A DNA stretch of 64,000 nt, from positions 748,978-812,977 of the forward strand of contig JAJEKV010000169.1 in the NCBI GenBank assembly GCA_021234155.1, written 5' to 3'. The stretch comes from Isoetes taiwanensis. Its lineage: Eukaryota; Streptophyta; Lycopodiopsida; Isoetales; Isoetaceae. This document shows positions 47,000 to 59,739 of the stretch, one piece after another. Under the pieces are notes generated by a model. It was not told where the DNA came from and searched no databases. It saw nothing but the letters and a program-made list of their open reading frames with translations. A program made the translations under genes and the position numbers. Each line of letters opens with the position of its first letter. Positions within the stretch are counted from its first letter, which is position 1.

Positions 47000-49900
47000 C
47001 TCACTTGATATTTGATTAAAATATGAATGTTGGGTCGCTTTAGAGGACATGTGATATCAAGAATCAAATTCACGAAATATCAACCAAAAATTTAACCTCA
47101 TAATGACTATTACCTTGTTGAAAATGTTCTAAAACTCTATGCTACAGTAAAAATAAGATCATTTTCATTGCTACAGTGATTTCTACATGTGACGTATTAT
47201 CAAATTACTAACCTCTTGGAATATGAGTTCGGCTCTCCAAATTGACACTCCACTTGCCTTTCCCTCTTTACCAGCTTTCTCTAATTTACTGTTTTACTAG
47301 AGTTGAATGCGTAATCTCCTTAACCTGCAATTATATTTTAAAAAGAATCATCACAATTGGTTTAGGGAGTCCCTTATACAAAGCAAACTTTGAGAAAGAA
47401 ATCCAAATTTTGCTGTAGCAATGACATTCGTGCATAAGTGTGCCAATGGTTACTCAATTTCCACCTAAACACAGCCATCTACTGGCAACAACCTTAATTT
47501 ATCACAATAGGTATAAAGTATCTAGCCACATCCATGAAAACACTCTGCACATGCAGGGTAACTTAAAAAACCTAAAGTCGCCTAAAAATACTAGCAATGG
47601 TGTTAATGCATATGAAATTAAAAATACAAGCACAACTAAGAGCTATAAAATAGAATGAGTCAACAGTGATGAACAGTAAATCCACTTAGCAAAGTAATCA
47701 TGTATGCACAACACTTAAGCAGGATAGGCATCGACAAGCAATGCACACAACCAAGGCCAACAAAAAGCATAAGAATCCAACCATACTCCCATGAAAACTA
47801 CAAAGATCAACATATTCATGTAAATCCACAATATGCATGCAACATCACTCTAAATTGGAATTACACGTGAATGAGAATAAATATAGATAAAAGCAACAAA
47901 ATCGCCACTTGAATCCATGGCTATAACATAAAAAGAAAACATCTTAGCCAACGCACCACAAATTTTAAAAATTTTACAATTGAAAAAAATTGTAGCGAAG
48001 TGAAGGACAATAAACCCAAAATAAATATCAAGTTGCTAAGGAGTTTTCAAAGGCAAATCGTGGCCCTACGCAATATACCACTACACTTGCTATACCCTAG
48101 CCAAGTATATAGAGTTAAAACATTTGGAAATGGATGATGAGTCAGACCCAAATAAAAAGGGAAGACAAATCTAGGGAAAATAGCATTGTGTAGGGTAAAG
48201 AGGAAGTAGAGAGGCAAGGATAAAGTTCAAATAAAAAGCAACTAAGATTGCAATGTTTGAGGCTCAAAAATATCACTTTTTGATACCTCCACAACAACTT
48301 TTTGCACAATTCCTTAAATATGATAAAAAAGGGGAGAAACATACCTAAACAAAAAGGGCAAATCGCTAGTACTCAAAGGAAAAGAAAGGGTTGCAAGTAT
48401 GATGGAAAAGGGAGGGAAATATTTCCTAAAATGAACAGTAGAGGTAACCTATGAAATATCAGGTATCATGCACGATGTCATGGGGAAAACCATTGGTGAA
48501 CGTCGAGAAGGGAGCAAGACAAACATGAGAAAGGTAGAGGTATAGGATAATTCCCGGGCTTAAGCTTTGGCATCAAGGGCAAAGGGGCAAAACTCAATTT
48601 TGGATGCATCTAGAGAATGCCCCGACTTGTTAGAAAAGTAAATGCATGAGCCAGTTAGATGACCAATGCATTTAACCAGATAACATTTTTATGTTTAATA
48701 ATAACAGTGTCGGGTTTTATTGACATAGGTAACCAGTTCCATTGACATTGCCTCAATGCATCCTTGAAACGTTAGGAATGTTGAGAGATGATAGTTGTGG
48801 CAGAATTTAGCCCTTCAGAAGCCTTGTTTGAGGAATTATCTGAATAGAATTAATTATCTCAGCATTGTTTTGAAAACAATTGGTCGTGTTTGAGTTGAAT
48901 GGGCCTTTGCTTAGATGCAACTGTATACTCGGGTGAGTACTTGGATGCTAACCTCTGGAGAAGCTATCATAGGCAAGAGAACGACACTGCAAGAGAAAGA
49001 GAAAGGTCGGATCTGAGCAATGCTCTTAACTAAGTGCCAGAATCTTAGAAACTTCTTTCAATCAAGAGGATAGAACCTATAGACAGTTAAGTACGAGACA
49101 AAGGAAGTCAGAAGCAAAAGGTTTGAATGAGAAACAGAGAAAGACGGTGAAGAAAAACGACTATAAACCCAAGAAACCTCATATAAGATGGTAAGGACCA
49201 AGGATCCGTCTGATTGCCAAACTGCTACAGGGCTAGAAACCTAGCCTAAAAAGCTAGAGAGAAGTTTAACAAGATTTGATCCCACACAACAATAAAAGAA
49301 CAACAACAGAGAAAACTATTTGAGTGGTTCTTATGCATTTGTGAATGGCATTGAAGTGGTGTCTATTCCGCATCGTGGCTATCTTTGATGATGCCATTTC
49401 TTTAGGGTCTAGTTCTATTCAAAAGCTTGGAATGGATGGAATTGCCTTGCAAACAATGTACGGGGTGAATGTTGGGGCGGGTTACGTCCAATCCGGTTAA
49501 TGATTCCAGACGAGATGAGAACATGGAAACCGATGACGCTTATCTTGTAGCCCGGACTACACACTTACTATCTTCTCCTGAGTCTTTATTAAACTGAAAC
49601 CTCACTCTAACCTCTCGCCATGATGATTTGGACCTAGATACTAGAAATATATTTCACTTCATTTTTATCTTGAAAATAATGCAAAGATCTTTGCTCAAAG
49701 ATGTGCGGGGAACCGGGCACTTACCTACTTTATCTTGATTTGCGATATTAAAACATGGAAGGAAGATCATCTTTGGAACCAAAAAGAAATCAAGACTACT
49801 TTTTCAAAGGAATCACAACCTTACATTGGCATCTAATTTTTCGTTCGAGTTCCATTTATGTATGGGCAACCAAAAGTGCAAGAAATATATTTATTAAGCA

Positions 49901-51240
49901 ACCCGGAAGAGCGCGGTGCAGCGTAACATAAAAAGCCTTCAATACAAGACATTCTGACATCCGAACATTGAAGTCCGGGGTAGCAACCTCGATACTTTAG
50001 TTTTCCTGTTATATATTTGTTCTAGAACATTTAACCTTGTATAAGGAAATACAAAATCGCACCAATGCGGTTTTTGAACGAGGGACGAAAATATCTATAC
50101 CACTTGAGGTACATGTTTCTTTAATGTATAGAATTTGAACTAAACCATGCTCTATTTTCTTATACTCACGGGAACATATTTCGACAATAGATTGAGTGCA
50201 TCGATAGATTTCACGAGGCCTTGCTATTGAGCATATTGCTCGTGATAGGTGCAAAATATCAAATAAAACGGGATCAACTCTCTATAGAAACGCATTAGTT
50301 TGATAATATTGCGGGTTGAGAATCTCATTACTCTACGCCAAAGACCGATTACGTCGGTGTAGGTGTAGAAAATGTCACAGGGCAAGATTTGGAGCTCCTA
50401 CAAGACTTGTCTGGCAAGTCTGAAAAACCCATGTCGTCATTGACAGCACGGTATTCTGGTCTGGGAACTTGCAGAACTTTCATTTGATGAAATGCATGCT
50501 GGTCTCAAAATAAAGAGACTTGTTGTAAACACAGAAAGACTATGAATCTGAAGGATGTGGTCCTTTTTCATACTTGCAGTCCTAAACATTTTATCTTGAA
50601 AATAATGCAACACTGCTCAAATATGTGTAGGGAACCAGGCACTTACCTCTCTATACTGATTTGCAGATATTAAAACATGGAAGGAAGATCATGCTGGTAC
50701 CTTGTTGCAGAGTCCAATATCATGACATGAAATATAATAGATGCAGTCAATTCTTAACAATTACCATAAGTTGTTAAGGTAAATATGAAAGGTTTTCAGC
50801 GTAAAGTTTTTCAGTGTATAAATATGCAATGATGTGCTGGTTTAAGCTCTAGCCACCAGGTTCCCCAAAAAGAAACTACCAGTCATCTAGAATCTCTAAT
50901 GTAGATAATGGATTTCAAATAGACGCTCAAATGTACTCACGTTCTGCCATCAAGATCTATTCAGAATCTTAGGAAGACTGTGGGATCTGCTGCGAAGTGG
51001 GAATGTTCCTTTGACTCAACCTGCAATTATAGTTTCATGTAAAATTATCACAAATAGAATTCATGCAAACTTTGCTTCCAAAATCAAATTCTCAAAACCT
51101 TTCAATCCAGGACACAAAAACCAGTTTTCTATTCTGTTTACCTGTTTTCTGATTCTAGATTTGGCGCCCGAGAATGCAAGAACAGCAAGAAAGCATTTCC
51201 CATTTCCCGCTTCCCACCGAATTTTGCTCAAATTTTTTCG
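47000..51240. other. Interior of the CACTA-like element, no gene seen
   Basis: AT-rich. No TNP2 motifs on either strand. A ~105-bp direct repeat is described separately. The region 48.5-49.5 kb is purine-rich on the plus strand. Confidence 0.4.
49661..50697 (+). repeat. ~105-bp direct repeat flanking a 0.8-kb segment
   Basis: TTTTATCTTGAAAATAATGC...GGGAACC(G/A)GGCACTTACC...ATATTAAAACATGGAAGGAA occurs at about 49661-49771 and 50590-50695. The left copy differs by about a dozen bases. The enclosed 0.8 kb has no coding content. It could be an insertion that duplicated its flank, or a tandem duplication of a ~0.93-kb unit with loss of similarity. Confidence 0.75.
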
Positions 51241-51255
51241 CCGAATTGTGCTCAA

Positions 51256-51345
51256 AATTTGTCACGAACGTAAATTTTTTTGTCCTACGTGACAAAAACT
51301 AGTTTGTCACGAATGCACCATTTTCCACGCGACATAAATTTGTTT
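51256..51345 (-). repeat. Subterminal repeats, right end
   Basis: TTTGTCACGAACG, CTACGTGACAAAAA, TTTGTCACGAATG and CCACGCGACA lie within 90 bp, matching the motif at 44.65-44.99 kb. They mark the other end of the same element. Confidence 0.7.
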
Positions 51346-52620
51346 GTTATTTCAATGGTCCATATAGTTATAGGCTACAATAGAAATAGAGTTCTCCTTT
51401 GGCAAAAAATAATTTACTGCCACATGGCAAGTCCATACAATGCAAAATGGAAGTCGGCTAACCCCATTCCACATGACTGACCGTTGGAGCCGTTTTCAAG
51501 GTTTCTTTAGGGATGTCATTGCCGCATTGCTCTTTCTGCAAAGTTTTCGCACTGTTTTTCGAGCAAAGTTCTTCCTTAGAGTTGTCGCCACCACATTGTT
51601 CTTTGAGTCCTTGATAGAGTTTTCTTCACCATTTCTTTCCCACGATCAGGAAGTCAATGGCTCAATAGCAATTTTTCTGTAGTTGCATTGCCTACATAGC
51701 TTCACAACAATTTATGCAATAGATGAGGATGCAATTTATCGTGTCCTCTAGTATATGCTTGGTTGCCATAGATGATCCTCAGCTTAGAAATGCTTCCAAA
51801 CTTCCAATAATATTGATTCCAATGTACAATATATTTTGCTTCCTGTATATGGATGGCCGAAACGGAACGTTTGCTTTCACACTTTTGAAATTTTGAAGAA
51901 TGTGCCAATGGATTCTCTTATCCTTAAGACATACATCATCATATTCAACTTCATGCTTCAAACTTCCGTATGTCCACAAGGTGAAAGTCTAAAAGAGACC
52001 TTTCCTAGAGTGAACAATTGTTGATCAATGAAGTTCCAAAAGAGATTCTCACTCTTAACAATGTTATTATAGCCATATTCATGAAGATGTCTGAAGCTAT
52101 TCTATGAAACCCTAGCCTAGACGATAGAAAAGACTTCAAGGACTAACAAGAAACTATATATGTTGGGCCCAATTATGTATCTATTATCATGATGTTAAAT
52201 GTACAAAAAGATGGAGATCACAAATTCAATCTTGCATCCATAGGCACAACACGTTTCTAGTCATGGGCCACAATTACAAGGTAGAATGAGATAAATAACA
52301 ATGAAGCCTTATATGTAAATTGTATATTTTTTTATTTGCCGAGACGTATCCAAGCATTGCCAAATTTTGTTGAAGATCTTAAATTACGTATTATCAGGCC
52401 TACCTTGAAGGGTGGGCTTTTCTTGCATTTTTAAGCGTGCCATGTCATAGTTTTTTGCTATTAGTTTTTTGCCCATATTGACCTCAGATCTAATTTCCCA
52501 CATCTAGCAATAGTGAAAATTACAAAATGGATGATAAATATTCTATTTTCATTTCCCTAACCTAAGGCAATGAAATGAAAGCACAGAAGAATGTGACACT
52601 AGCTTTTTTTTTCCCCCTTT
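51346..52620. other. Non-coding stretch before the satellite
   Basis: No gene recognised. If the HSPA12-like gene once continued past the transposon, I cannot find it here. Confidence 0.45.
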
Positions 52621-52623
52621 TTT

Positions 52624-52642
52624 GGGGGGGGGGGGGGGGGGG
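52624..52642 (+). repeat. 19-bp G tract at the satellite edge
   Basis: Directly preceded by a C5T6-9 run and followed within about 10 bp by the first satellite sequence. Such a run is uncommon in plant DNA and is also a spot for sequencing error. Confidence 0.85.
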
Positions 52643-52649
52643 TTACCAT

Positions 52650-55600
52650 ACATTCTGAGCTTCCTAGAGTGGTCGAACTGGAGGAACACCTTATTTCTTG
52701 GTCGTGCCCCTATGTGGGGAAGGGGAAAATTTAAGGGTTCGCACATCCGAGCATTGGATTTCCAACTTTTATTTTCGGAGATGTTTCTCGGGACATGAAC
52801 TCTTATTTGAATGATGGGATTAGCGAACGACGCGATTTTGGTGCCTTGATACGTAAACCCTACTAAATCTGTAGGGTTTAGGTCTTTACAGCCTTCCCTA
52901 CATCGTCGAGAGCTTACGTGCACAGTTTCCTCAAGGGTCCGAAAAGAGGCCCCAAGAGTGAGAACAAAGAACCCCTTCCTAGGCACTGGTTCCAAACTTG
53001 CACCCTTGCGATGGCTCGTAACAAGCTAGATATTGTGCAACCGGGCATGCTAGAAGGCAGGACATGACAGTTTCGCTCCGTCCTTACATCTAGACGGCGA
53101 GAGTCACCCTTGAACACATGTTTGAGGAGTAGACAATCGATCAAACGCCTGGCTTGCCTTGTACATCCTATGCTTAGATTAGCGCACTAGGCAAGGAATG
53201 CATTGAATGAGAGGTCCACTATAGCTGCTCATATCGAGTAGAGATTAGTTCTATTGGTCATGGAAGTTGGTCCCTAGAGTGACTTCGATGCTTTGAACTC
53301 ATGTGCGAAGTCAAAATAAGGTTCTGAGCTCGATAGACGTGGCTGAATTGGGGGATCACGCCATTTTCTCGTCGTTTTCCTACGTCGAGAAGGGGAAAAT
53401 TTGGGGGTTGGCACATCCGGGTTGTAGGTGTTCATTTTTTCTTTTAAGAGATGTTTCATGAGACATGAACAACCATTGGAACGGTGGGATTAGCAGATGA
53501 AGCTGTTTTGGTGCCCCGATACTTAAACCCTACTAAATTTGTAGGGTTTAGGTTTTGGAAGCCTTCCCTACCTCTAAAGTGGTCGAGAGCTTGCAAGCAT
53601 AGTCCCTAAAAGATTTGATGTTTTTGACTCATGCACAAAGTCAAAACCACATTCTGAGAGTGGTCGAACTGGAGGAACACCCCATTTCTTGGTCGTGCCC
53701 ATGTGTGGGAAAGAGGAAAATTTGGGGGTTGGCACATCCGTGTGATAGATGTTCATTTTTTCCTTTGAGAGATGTTTCATGAGACATGACCTACCATTTG
53801 AACGGTGGGATTAGCAGATGAAGCTGTTTTGGTGCCCCGATACTTAAACCCTACTAAATTTGTAGGGTTTAGGTTTTGGAAGCCTTTCCTACTTCTGAAG
53901 TGGGTCGAGAGCTTGCATCCATAGGCCTGTAAGTAAATTGGATGTTTTTGACTCATGCACAAAGTTAAAAGCACATTCTGAGCTTGCTAGAGTGGTCGAA
54001 CTGGAGGAACACCCCATTTCTTGGTCGTGCCCCTACGTGGGAAAGGGGGAAATTTAGGGGTTCGCACATCCGAGCATTGGATTTCCAACTTTTATTTTCG
54101 GAGATGTTTCTCGGGACATTATTTGAACGATGGGATTAGCAAACGACGCGATTTTGTTGCCTCGATATGTAAACCCTACTAAATCTGTAGGGTTTAGGTC
54201 TTGACAGCCTTCCCTACATCGAAAGTAGTCGAGAGCTTACGTGCACAGTTTCCTCAAGGGTCCGAAAAGAGGCCCCAAGAGTGAGAACAAAGAACCCCTT
54301 CCTAGGCACTGGTTCCAAACTTGCACCCTTGCGATGGCTCGTAACAAGCTAGATATTGTGCAACCGGGCATGCTAGAAGGCATGACATGACAGTTTGGCT
54401 CCGTCCTTGCATCTAGACGGCGAGAGTCACCCTTGAACACATGTTTGAGGAGTAGACAATCGATCAAACGCCTGGCTTGCCTTGTACATCCTATGCTTAG
54501 ATTAGCGCACTAGGCAAGGAATGCATTGAATGAGAGGTCCACTAGCTGCGCATATCGAGTAGAGATTAGTTCTATTGGTCATGGAAGTTGGTCCCTAGAG
54601 TGACTTCGATGCTTTGAACTCATGTGCGAAGTCAAAATAAGGTTCTCGAGGCTTCGATAGAGTGGCTGAATTGGGGATCACGCCATTTTCTCGCCGTTTT
54701 CCTCGTCGAGAAGGGGAAAATTGGGGGTTGGCACATCCGGGTTGTAGGTGTTCATTTTTTCTTTTAAAGAGATGTTTCATGGGACATGAACAACCATTGG
54801 AACAGTGGGATTAGCGAGATGAAGCTGTTTTGGTGCCCGATACTTAAACCCTACTAAATTTGTAGGGTTTAGGTTTTGGAAGCCTTCCCTACCTCTAAAG
54901 TGGTCGAGAGCTTGCAAGCATAGTCCCTAAAAGATTTGATGTTTTTGACTCATGCACAAAGTCAAAACCACATTCTGAGAGTGGTCAAACTGGAGGAACA
55001 CCCCATTTCTTGGTCGTGCCCATGTGTGGGAAAGAGGAAAATTTGGGGGTTGGCACATCCGTGTGATAGATGTTCATTTTTTCCTTTGAGAGATGTTTCA
55101 TGAGACATGACCTACCATTTGAACGGTGGGATTAGCAGATGAAGCTGTTTTGGTACCCCGATACTTAAACCCTACTAAATTTGTAGGGTTTAGGTTTTGG
55201 AAGCCTTTCCTACTTCTGAAGTGGGTCGAGAGCTTGCATCCATAGGCCTGTAAGTAAATTGGATGTTTTTGACTCATGCACAAAGTTAAAAGCACATTCT
55301 GAGCTTGCTAGAGTGGTCGAACTGGAGGAACACCCCATTTCTTGGTCGTGCCCCTCACGCGGGAAAGGGGAAATTTAGGGGTTCGCACATCCGAGCATTG
55401 GATTTCCAACTTTTATTTTCGGAGATGTTTCTCGGGACATTATTTGAACGATGGGATTAGCAAACGACGCGATTTCGTTGCCTCGATATGTAAACCCTAC
55501 TAAATCTGTAGGGTTTAGGTCTTGACAGCCTTCCCTACATCGAAAGTGAGTAGTCGAGAGCTTACGTGCCGCGGTTTCCTCAAGGGTCTGAAAAAAGAGG

Positions 55601-58600
55601 CCCCAAGAGTGAGAACAAAGAACCCCTTCCTAGGCAACCGGTTCCAAACTTGCACCCTTGCGATGGCTCGTAACAAGCTAGATATTGTGCAACCGGGCAT
55701 GCTAGAAGGCATGACATGACAGTTTGGCTCCGTTCTTGCATCTAGACGGCGAGAGTCACCCTTGAACACATGTTTGAGGAGTAGACAATCGATCAAACGC
55801 CTGGCTTGCCTTGTACATCCTATGCTTAGATTAGCGCACTAGGCAAGGAATGCATTGAATGAGAGGTCCACTAGCTGCGCATATCGAGTAGAGATTAGTT
55901 CTATTGGTCATGGAAGTTGGTCCCTAGAGTAACTTCGATGCTTTGAACTCATGTGCGAAGTCAAAATAAGGTTCTGAGCTCGATAGAGTGGCTGAATTGG
56001 GGGATCACGCCATTTTCTCGTCGTTTTCCTACGTCGAGAAGGGGAAAATTTGGGGGTTGGCACATCCGGGTTGTAGGTGTTCATTTTTTCTTTTAAGAGA
56101 TGTTTCATGGGACATGAGCAACCATTGGAACAGTGGGATTAGCAGATGAAGCTGTTTTGGTGCCCGGATACTTAAACCCTACTAAATTTGTAGGGTTTAG
56201 GTTTTGGAAGCCTTCCCTGCTTTCGAAGTGGTCAAGAGCTTGCATGCATAGTCCCTAAAGTAAATTGGATGTTTTTGACTCATGCACAAAGTTAAAAGCA
56301 CATTCTGCGCTTGCTAGAGTGGTCGAATTGGAGGAACACCCCATTTCTTGGTCGTGCCCCTGCGTGGGAAAAAGGAAAATTTGGGGATTGGCATATCCGT
56401 GTGATAGATGTTCATTTTTTCTTTTGAGAGACGTTTCATGAGACATGACCTACCATTTGAACGGTGAGATTAGCAGATGAAGCTGTTTTGGTGCCCCGAT
56501 ACTTAAACCCTACTAAATTCGTAGTGTTTAGGTTTTGGAAGACTTTCCTACTTCTGAAGTGGGTCGAGAGCTTGCATGCATAGGCCCTAAAGTAAATTGG
56601 ATGTTTTTTACTCATGCACAAAGTTAAAAGCACATTCTGAGCTTGCTAGAGTGGTCTAACTGGAGGAACACCCCATTTCTTGGTCGTGCCCCTGCGTGGG
56701 AAAGGGGGAAATTTAGGGGTTCGCACATCCGAGCATTGGATTTCCAACTTTTATTTTCGGAGATGTTTCTCGGGACATGAACTCTTATTTGAACGATGGG
56801 ATTAGCAAACGATGCGATTTTGTTGCCTCGATATGTAAACCCTACTAAATCTGTAGGGTTTAGGTCTTGACAGCCTTCCCTACATCGAAAGTAGTCGAGA
56901 GCTTACGTGCACAGTTTCCTCAAGGGTCCGAAAAGAGGCCCCAAGAGTGAGAACAAAGAACCCCTTCCTAGGCACTGGTTCCAAACTTGCACCCTTGCGA
57001 TGGCTCGTAACAAGCTAGATATTGTGCAACCGGGCATGCTAGAAGGCATGACATCACAGTTTGGCTCCGTCCTTGCATCTAGACGGCGAGAGTCACCCTT
57101 GAACACATGTTTGAGGAGTAGACAATCGATCAAACGCCTGGCTTGCCTTGTACATCCTATGCTTAGATTAGCGCACTAGGCAAGGAATGCATTGAATGAG
57201 AGGTCCACTAAAGCTGCTCATATCGAGTAGAGATTAGTTCTATTGGTCATGGAAGTTGGTCCCTAGAGTGACTTCGATGCTTTGAACTCATGTGCGAAGT
57301 CAAAATAAGGTTCTGAGCTCGATAGAGTGGCTGAATTGGGGGATCACGCCATTTTCTCGTCGTTTTCCTACGTCGAGAAGGGGAAAATTTGGGGGTTGGC
57401 ACATCCGGGTTGTAGGTGTACATTTTTTCTTTTAAGAGATATTTCATGGGACATGAACAACCATTGGAACGGTGGGATTAGCAGATGAAGCTGTTTTGGT
57501 GCCCCGATACTTAAACCCTACTAAATTTGTAGGGTTTAGGTTTTGGAAGCCTTCCCTGCTTTCGAAGTGGTCAAGAGCTTGCATGCATAGTCCCTAAAGT
57601 AAATTGGATGTTTTTGACTCATGCACAAAGTTAAAAGCACATTCTGAGCTTGCTAGAGTGGTCGAATTGGAGGAACACCCCATTTCTTGGTCGTGCCCCT
57701 GCGTTGGAAAGAGGAAAATTTGGGGGTTGGCATATCCGTGCAATAGGTGTTCATTTTTTCTTTTGAGAGACGTTTCATGAGACATGACCTACCATTTGAA
57801 CGGTGGGATTAGCAGATGAAGCTGTTTTGGTGCCCCGATACTTAAACCCTACTAAATTTGTAGGGTTTAGGTTTTGGAAGCCTTTCCTACTTCTGAAGTG
57901 GGTCGAGAGCTTGCATCCATAGGCCTGTAAGTAAATTGGATGTTTTTGACTCATGCACAAAGTTAAAAGCACATTCTGAGCTTGCTAGAGTGGTCGAACT
58001 GGAGGAACACCCCATTTCTTGGTCGTGCCCCTACGTGGGAAAGGGGGAAATTTAGGGGTTCGCACATCCGAGCATTGGATTTCCAACTTTTATTTTCGGA
58101 GATGTTTCTCGGGACATGAACTCTTATTTGAACGATGGGATTAGCAAACGACGCGATTTTGTTGCCTCGATATGTAAACCCTACTAAATCTGTAGGGTTT
58201 AGGTCTTGACAGCCTTCCCTACATCGAAAGTAGTCGAGAGCTTACGTGCACAGTTTCCTCAAGGGTCCGAAAAGAGGCCCCAAGAGTGAGAACAAAGAAC
58301 CCCTTCCTAGGCACTGGTTCCAAACTTGCACCCTTGTGATGGCTCGTAACAAGCTAGATATTGTGCAACCGGGCATGTTAGAAGGCATGACATGACAGTT
58401 TGGCTCCGTCCTTGCATTTAGACGGCGAGAGTCACCCTTGAACACATGTTTGAGGAGTAGACAATCGATCAAACGCCTGGCTTGCCTTGTACATCCTATG
58501 CTTAGATTAGCGCACTAGGCAAGGAATGCATTGAATGAGAGGTCCACTAGGCTGCGCATATCGAGTAGAGATTAGTTCTATTGGTCATGGAAGTTGGTCC

Positions 58601-59738
58601 CTAGAGTAACTTCGATGCTTTGAACTCATGTGCGAAGTCAAAATAAGGTTCTGAGCTCGATAGAGTGGCTGAATTGGGGATCACGCCATTTTCTCGCCGT
58701 TTTCCCTACGAGAGAAGGGGAAATTTTGGGGGTTGGCACATCCGGGTTGTAGGTGTTCATTTTTTCTTTTAAGAGATGTTTCATGAGACATGAGCAACCA
58801 TTTGAACAGTGGGATTAGCGGATGAAAGTTGTTTTGGTGCCGGATACTTAAACCCTACTAAATTTGTAGGGTTTAGGTTTTGGAAGCCTTCCCTTTTCAA
58901 GTGGTCAAGACTTGCATGCATAGTCCCTAAAGTAAATTGGATGTTTTTGACTCATGCACAAAGTTAAAAGCACATTCTGAGCTTGCTAGAGTGGTCGAAT
59001 TGGAGGAACACCCCATTTCTTGGTCGTGCCCCTGCGTGGGAAAAAGGAAAATTTGGGGATTGGCATATCCGTGTGATAGATGTTCATTTTTTCTTTTGAG
59101 AGACGTTTCATGAGACATGACCTACCATTTGAACGGTGGGATTAGCAGATGAAGCTGTTTTGGTGCCCCGATACTTAAACCCTACTAAATTTATAGGGTT
59201 TAGGTTTTGGAAGACTTTCATACTTCTGAAGTGGGTCGAGAGCTTGCATGCATAGGCCCTAAAGTAAATTGGATGTTTTTTACTCATGCACAAAGTTAAA
59301 AGCACATTCTGAGCTTGCTAGAGTGGTCGAACTGGAGGAACACCCCATTTCTTGGTCGTGCCCCTGCGTGGGAAAGGGGGAAATTTAGGGGTTCGCACAT
59401 CCGAGCATTGGATTTCCAACTTTTATTTTCGGAGATGTTTCTCGGGACATGAACTCTTATTTGAACGATGGGATTAGCAAACGATGCGATTTGTTGCCTC
59501 GATATGTAAACCCTACTAAATCTGTAGGGTTTAGGTCTTGACAGCCTTCCCTACATCGAAAGTAGTCGAGAGCTTACGTGCACAGTTTCCTCAAGGGTCC
59601 GAAAAGAGGCCCCAAGAGTGAGAACAAAGAACCCCTTCCTAGGCACTTGTTCCAAACTTGCACCCTTGCGATGGCTCGTAACATGCTAGATATTGTGCAA
59701 CCGGGCATGCTAGAAGGCATGACATGACAGTTTGGCTC
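52650..59738. repeat. Tandem satellite array with ~1.33-kb higher-order unit
   Basis: Five complete periods, flanked by partial units, with lengths 1316, 1321, 1345, 1339 and 1332 bp measured between equivalent points. Each unit has three related subunits: A (holding CATCCGAGCATTGG), B (CATCCGGGTTGTAGG) and C (CATCCGTGTGATAG). A carries an additional ~345-bp block (with GATGGCTCGTAACAAGCTAG) that lacks the palindrome. Subunit spacing is A-B 670-682, B-C 321-331, C-A 325-332 bp. Copies are very similar, so amplification is recent. The repeated 65- and 76-codon open frames are by-products. The array ends inside subunit A at the CACTA junction. Confidence 0.95.
52855..59532. promoter_or_regulatory. 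Sixteen inverted telo-box palindromes, one per satellite subunit
   Basis: Each subunit has AAACCCTAC and GTAGGGTTT as inverted arms around a 7-nt spacer (TAAATTT or TAAATCT), usually followed by AGG. Starts: 52855, 53525, 53846, 54171, 54846, 55167, 55492, 56174, 56505, 56837, 57513, 57844, 58176, 58850, 59177, 59508. The copies at 56505 and 59177 have a changed base or two. AAACCCTA is the plant telo-box, bound by telomere-repeat-binding MYB proteins and linked to Polycomb recruitment. Whether these copies bind anything is inference. Confidence 0.85.
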
Positions 59739-59739
59739 C

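Larger units (their letters stand above)
44647..51345 (-). mobile_element. CACTA-like DNA transposon with TTTGTCACG subterminal repeats
   Basis: Both ends carry clusters of TTTGTCACG / CGTGACAAA, a subterminal pattern like that of plant CACTA elements. Between them is an eight-exon minus-strand gene. No TNP2-type transposase is seen, so it is a partial or non-autonomous copy that would need a helper. The exact terminal CACTA/TAGTG pair is not resolved: a CACTA occurs at 44677-44681 but I see no matching right end. It interrupts the HSPA12-like pseudogene. Confidence 0.5.

Noticed and set aside
53777-59305. Repeated 65-, 63- and 76-codon open frames on the minus strand
   Set aside because: They recur only because the satellite units recur. 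Differences between copies are not biased to third codon positions, as far as can be judged by eye, and there is no start context or splice structure.
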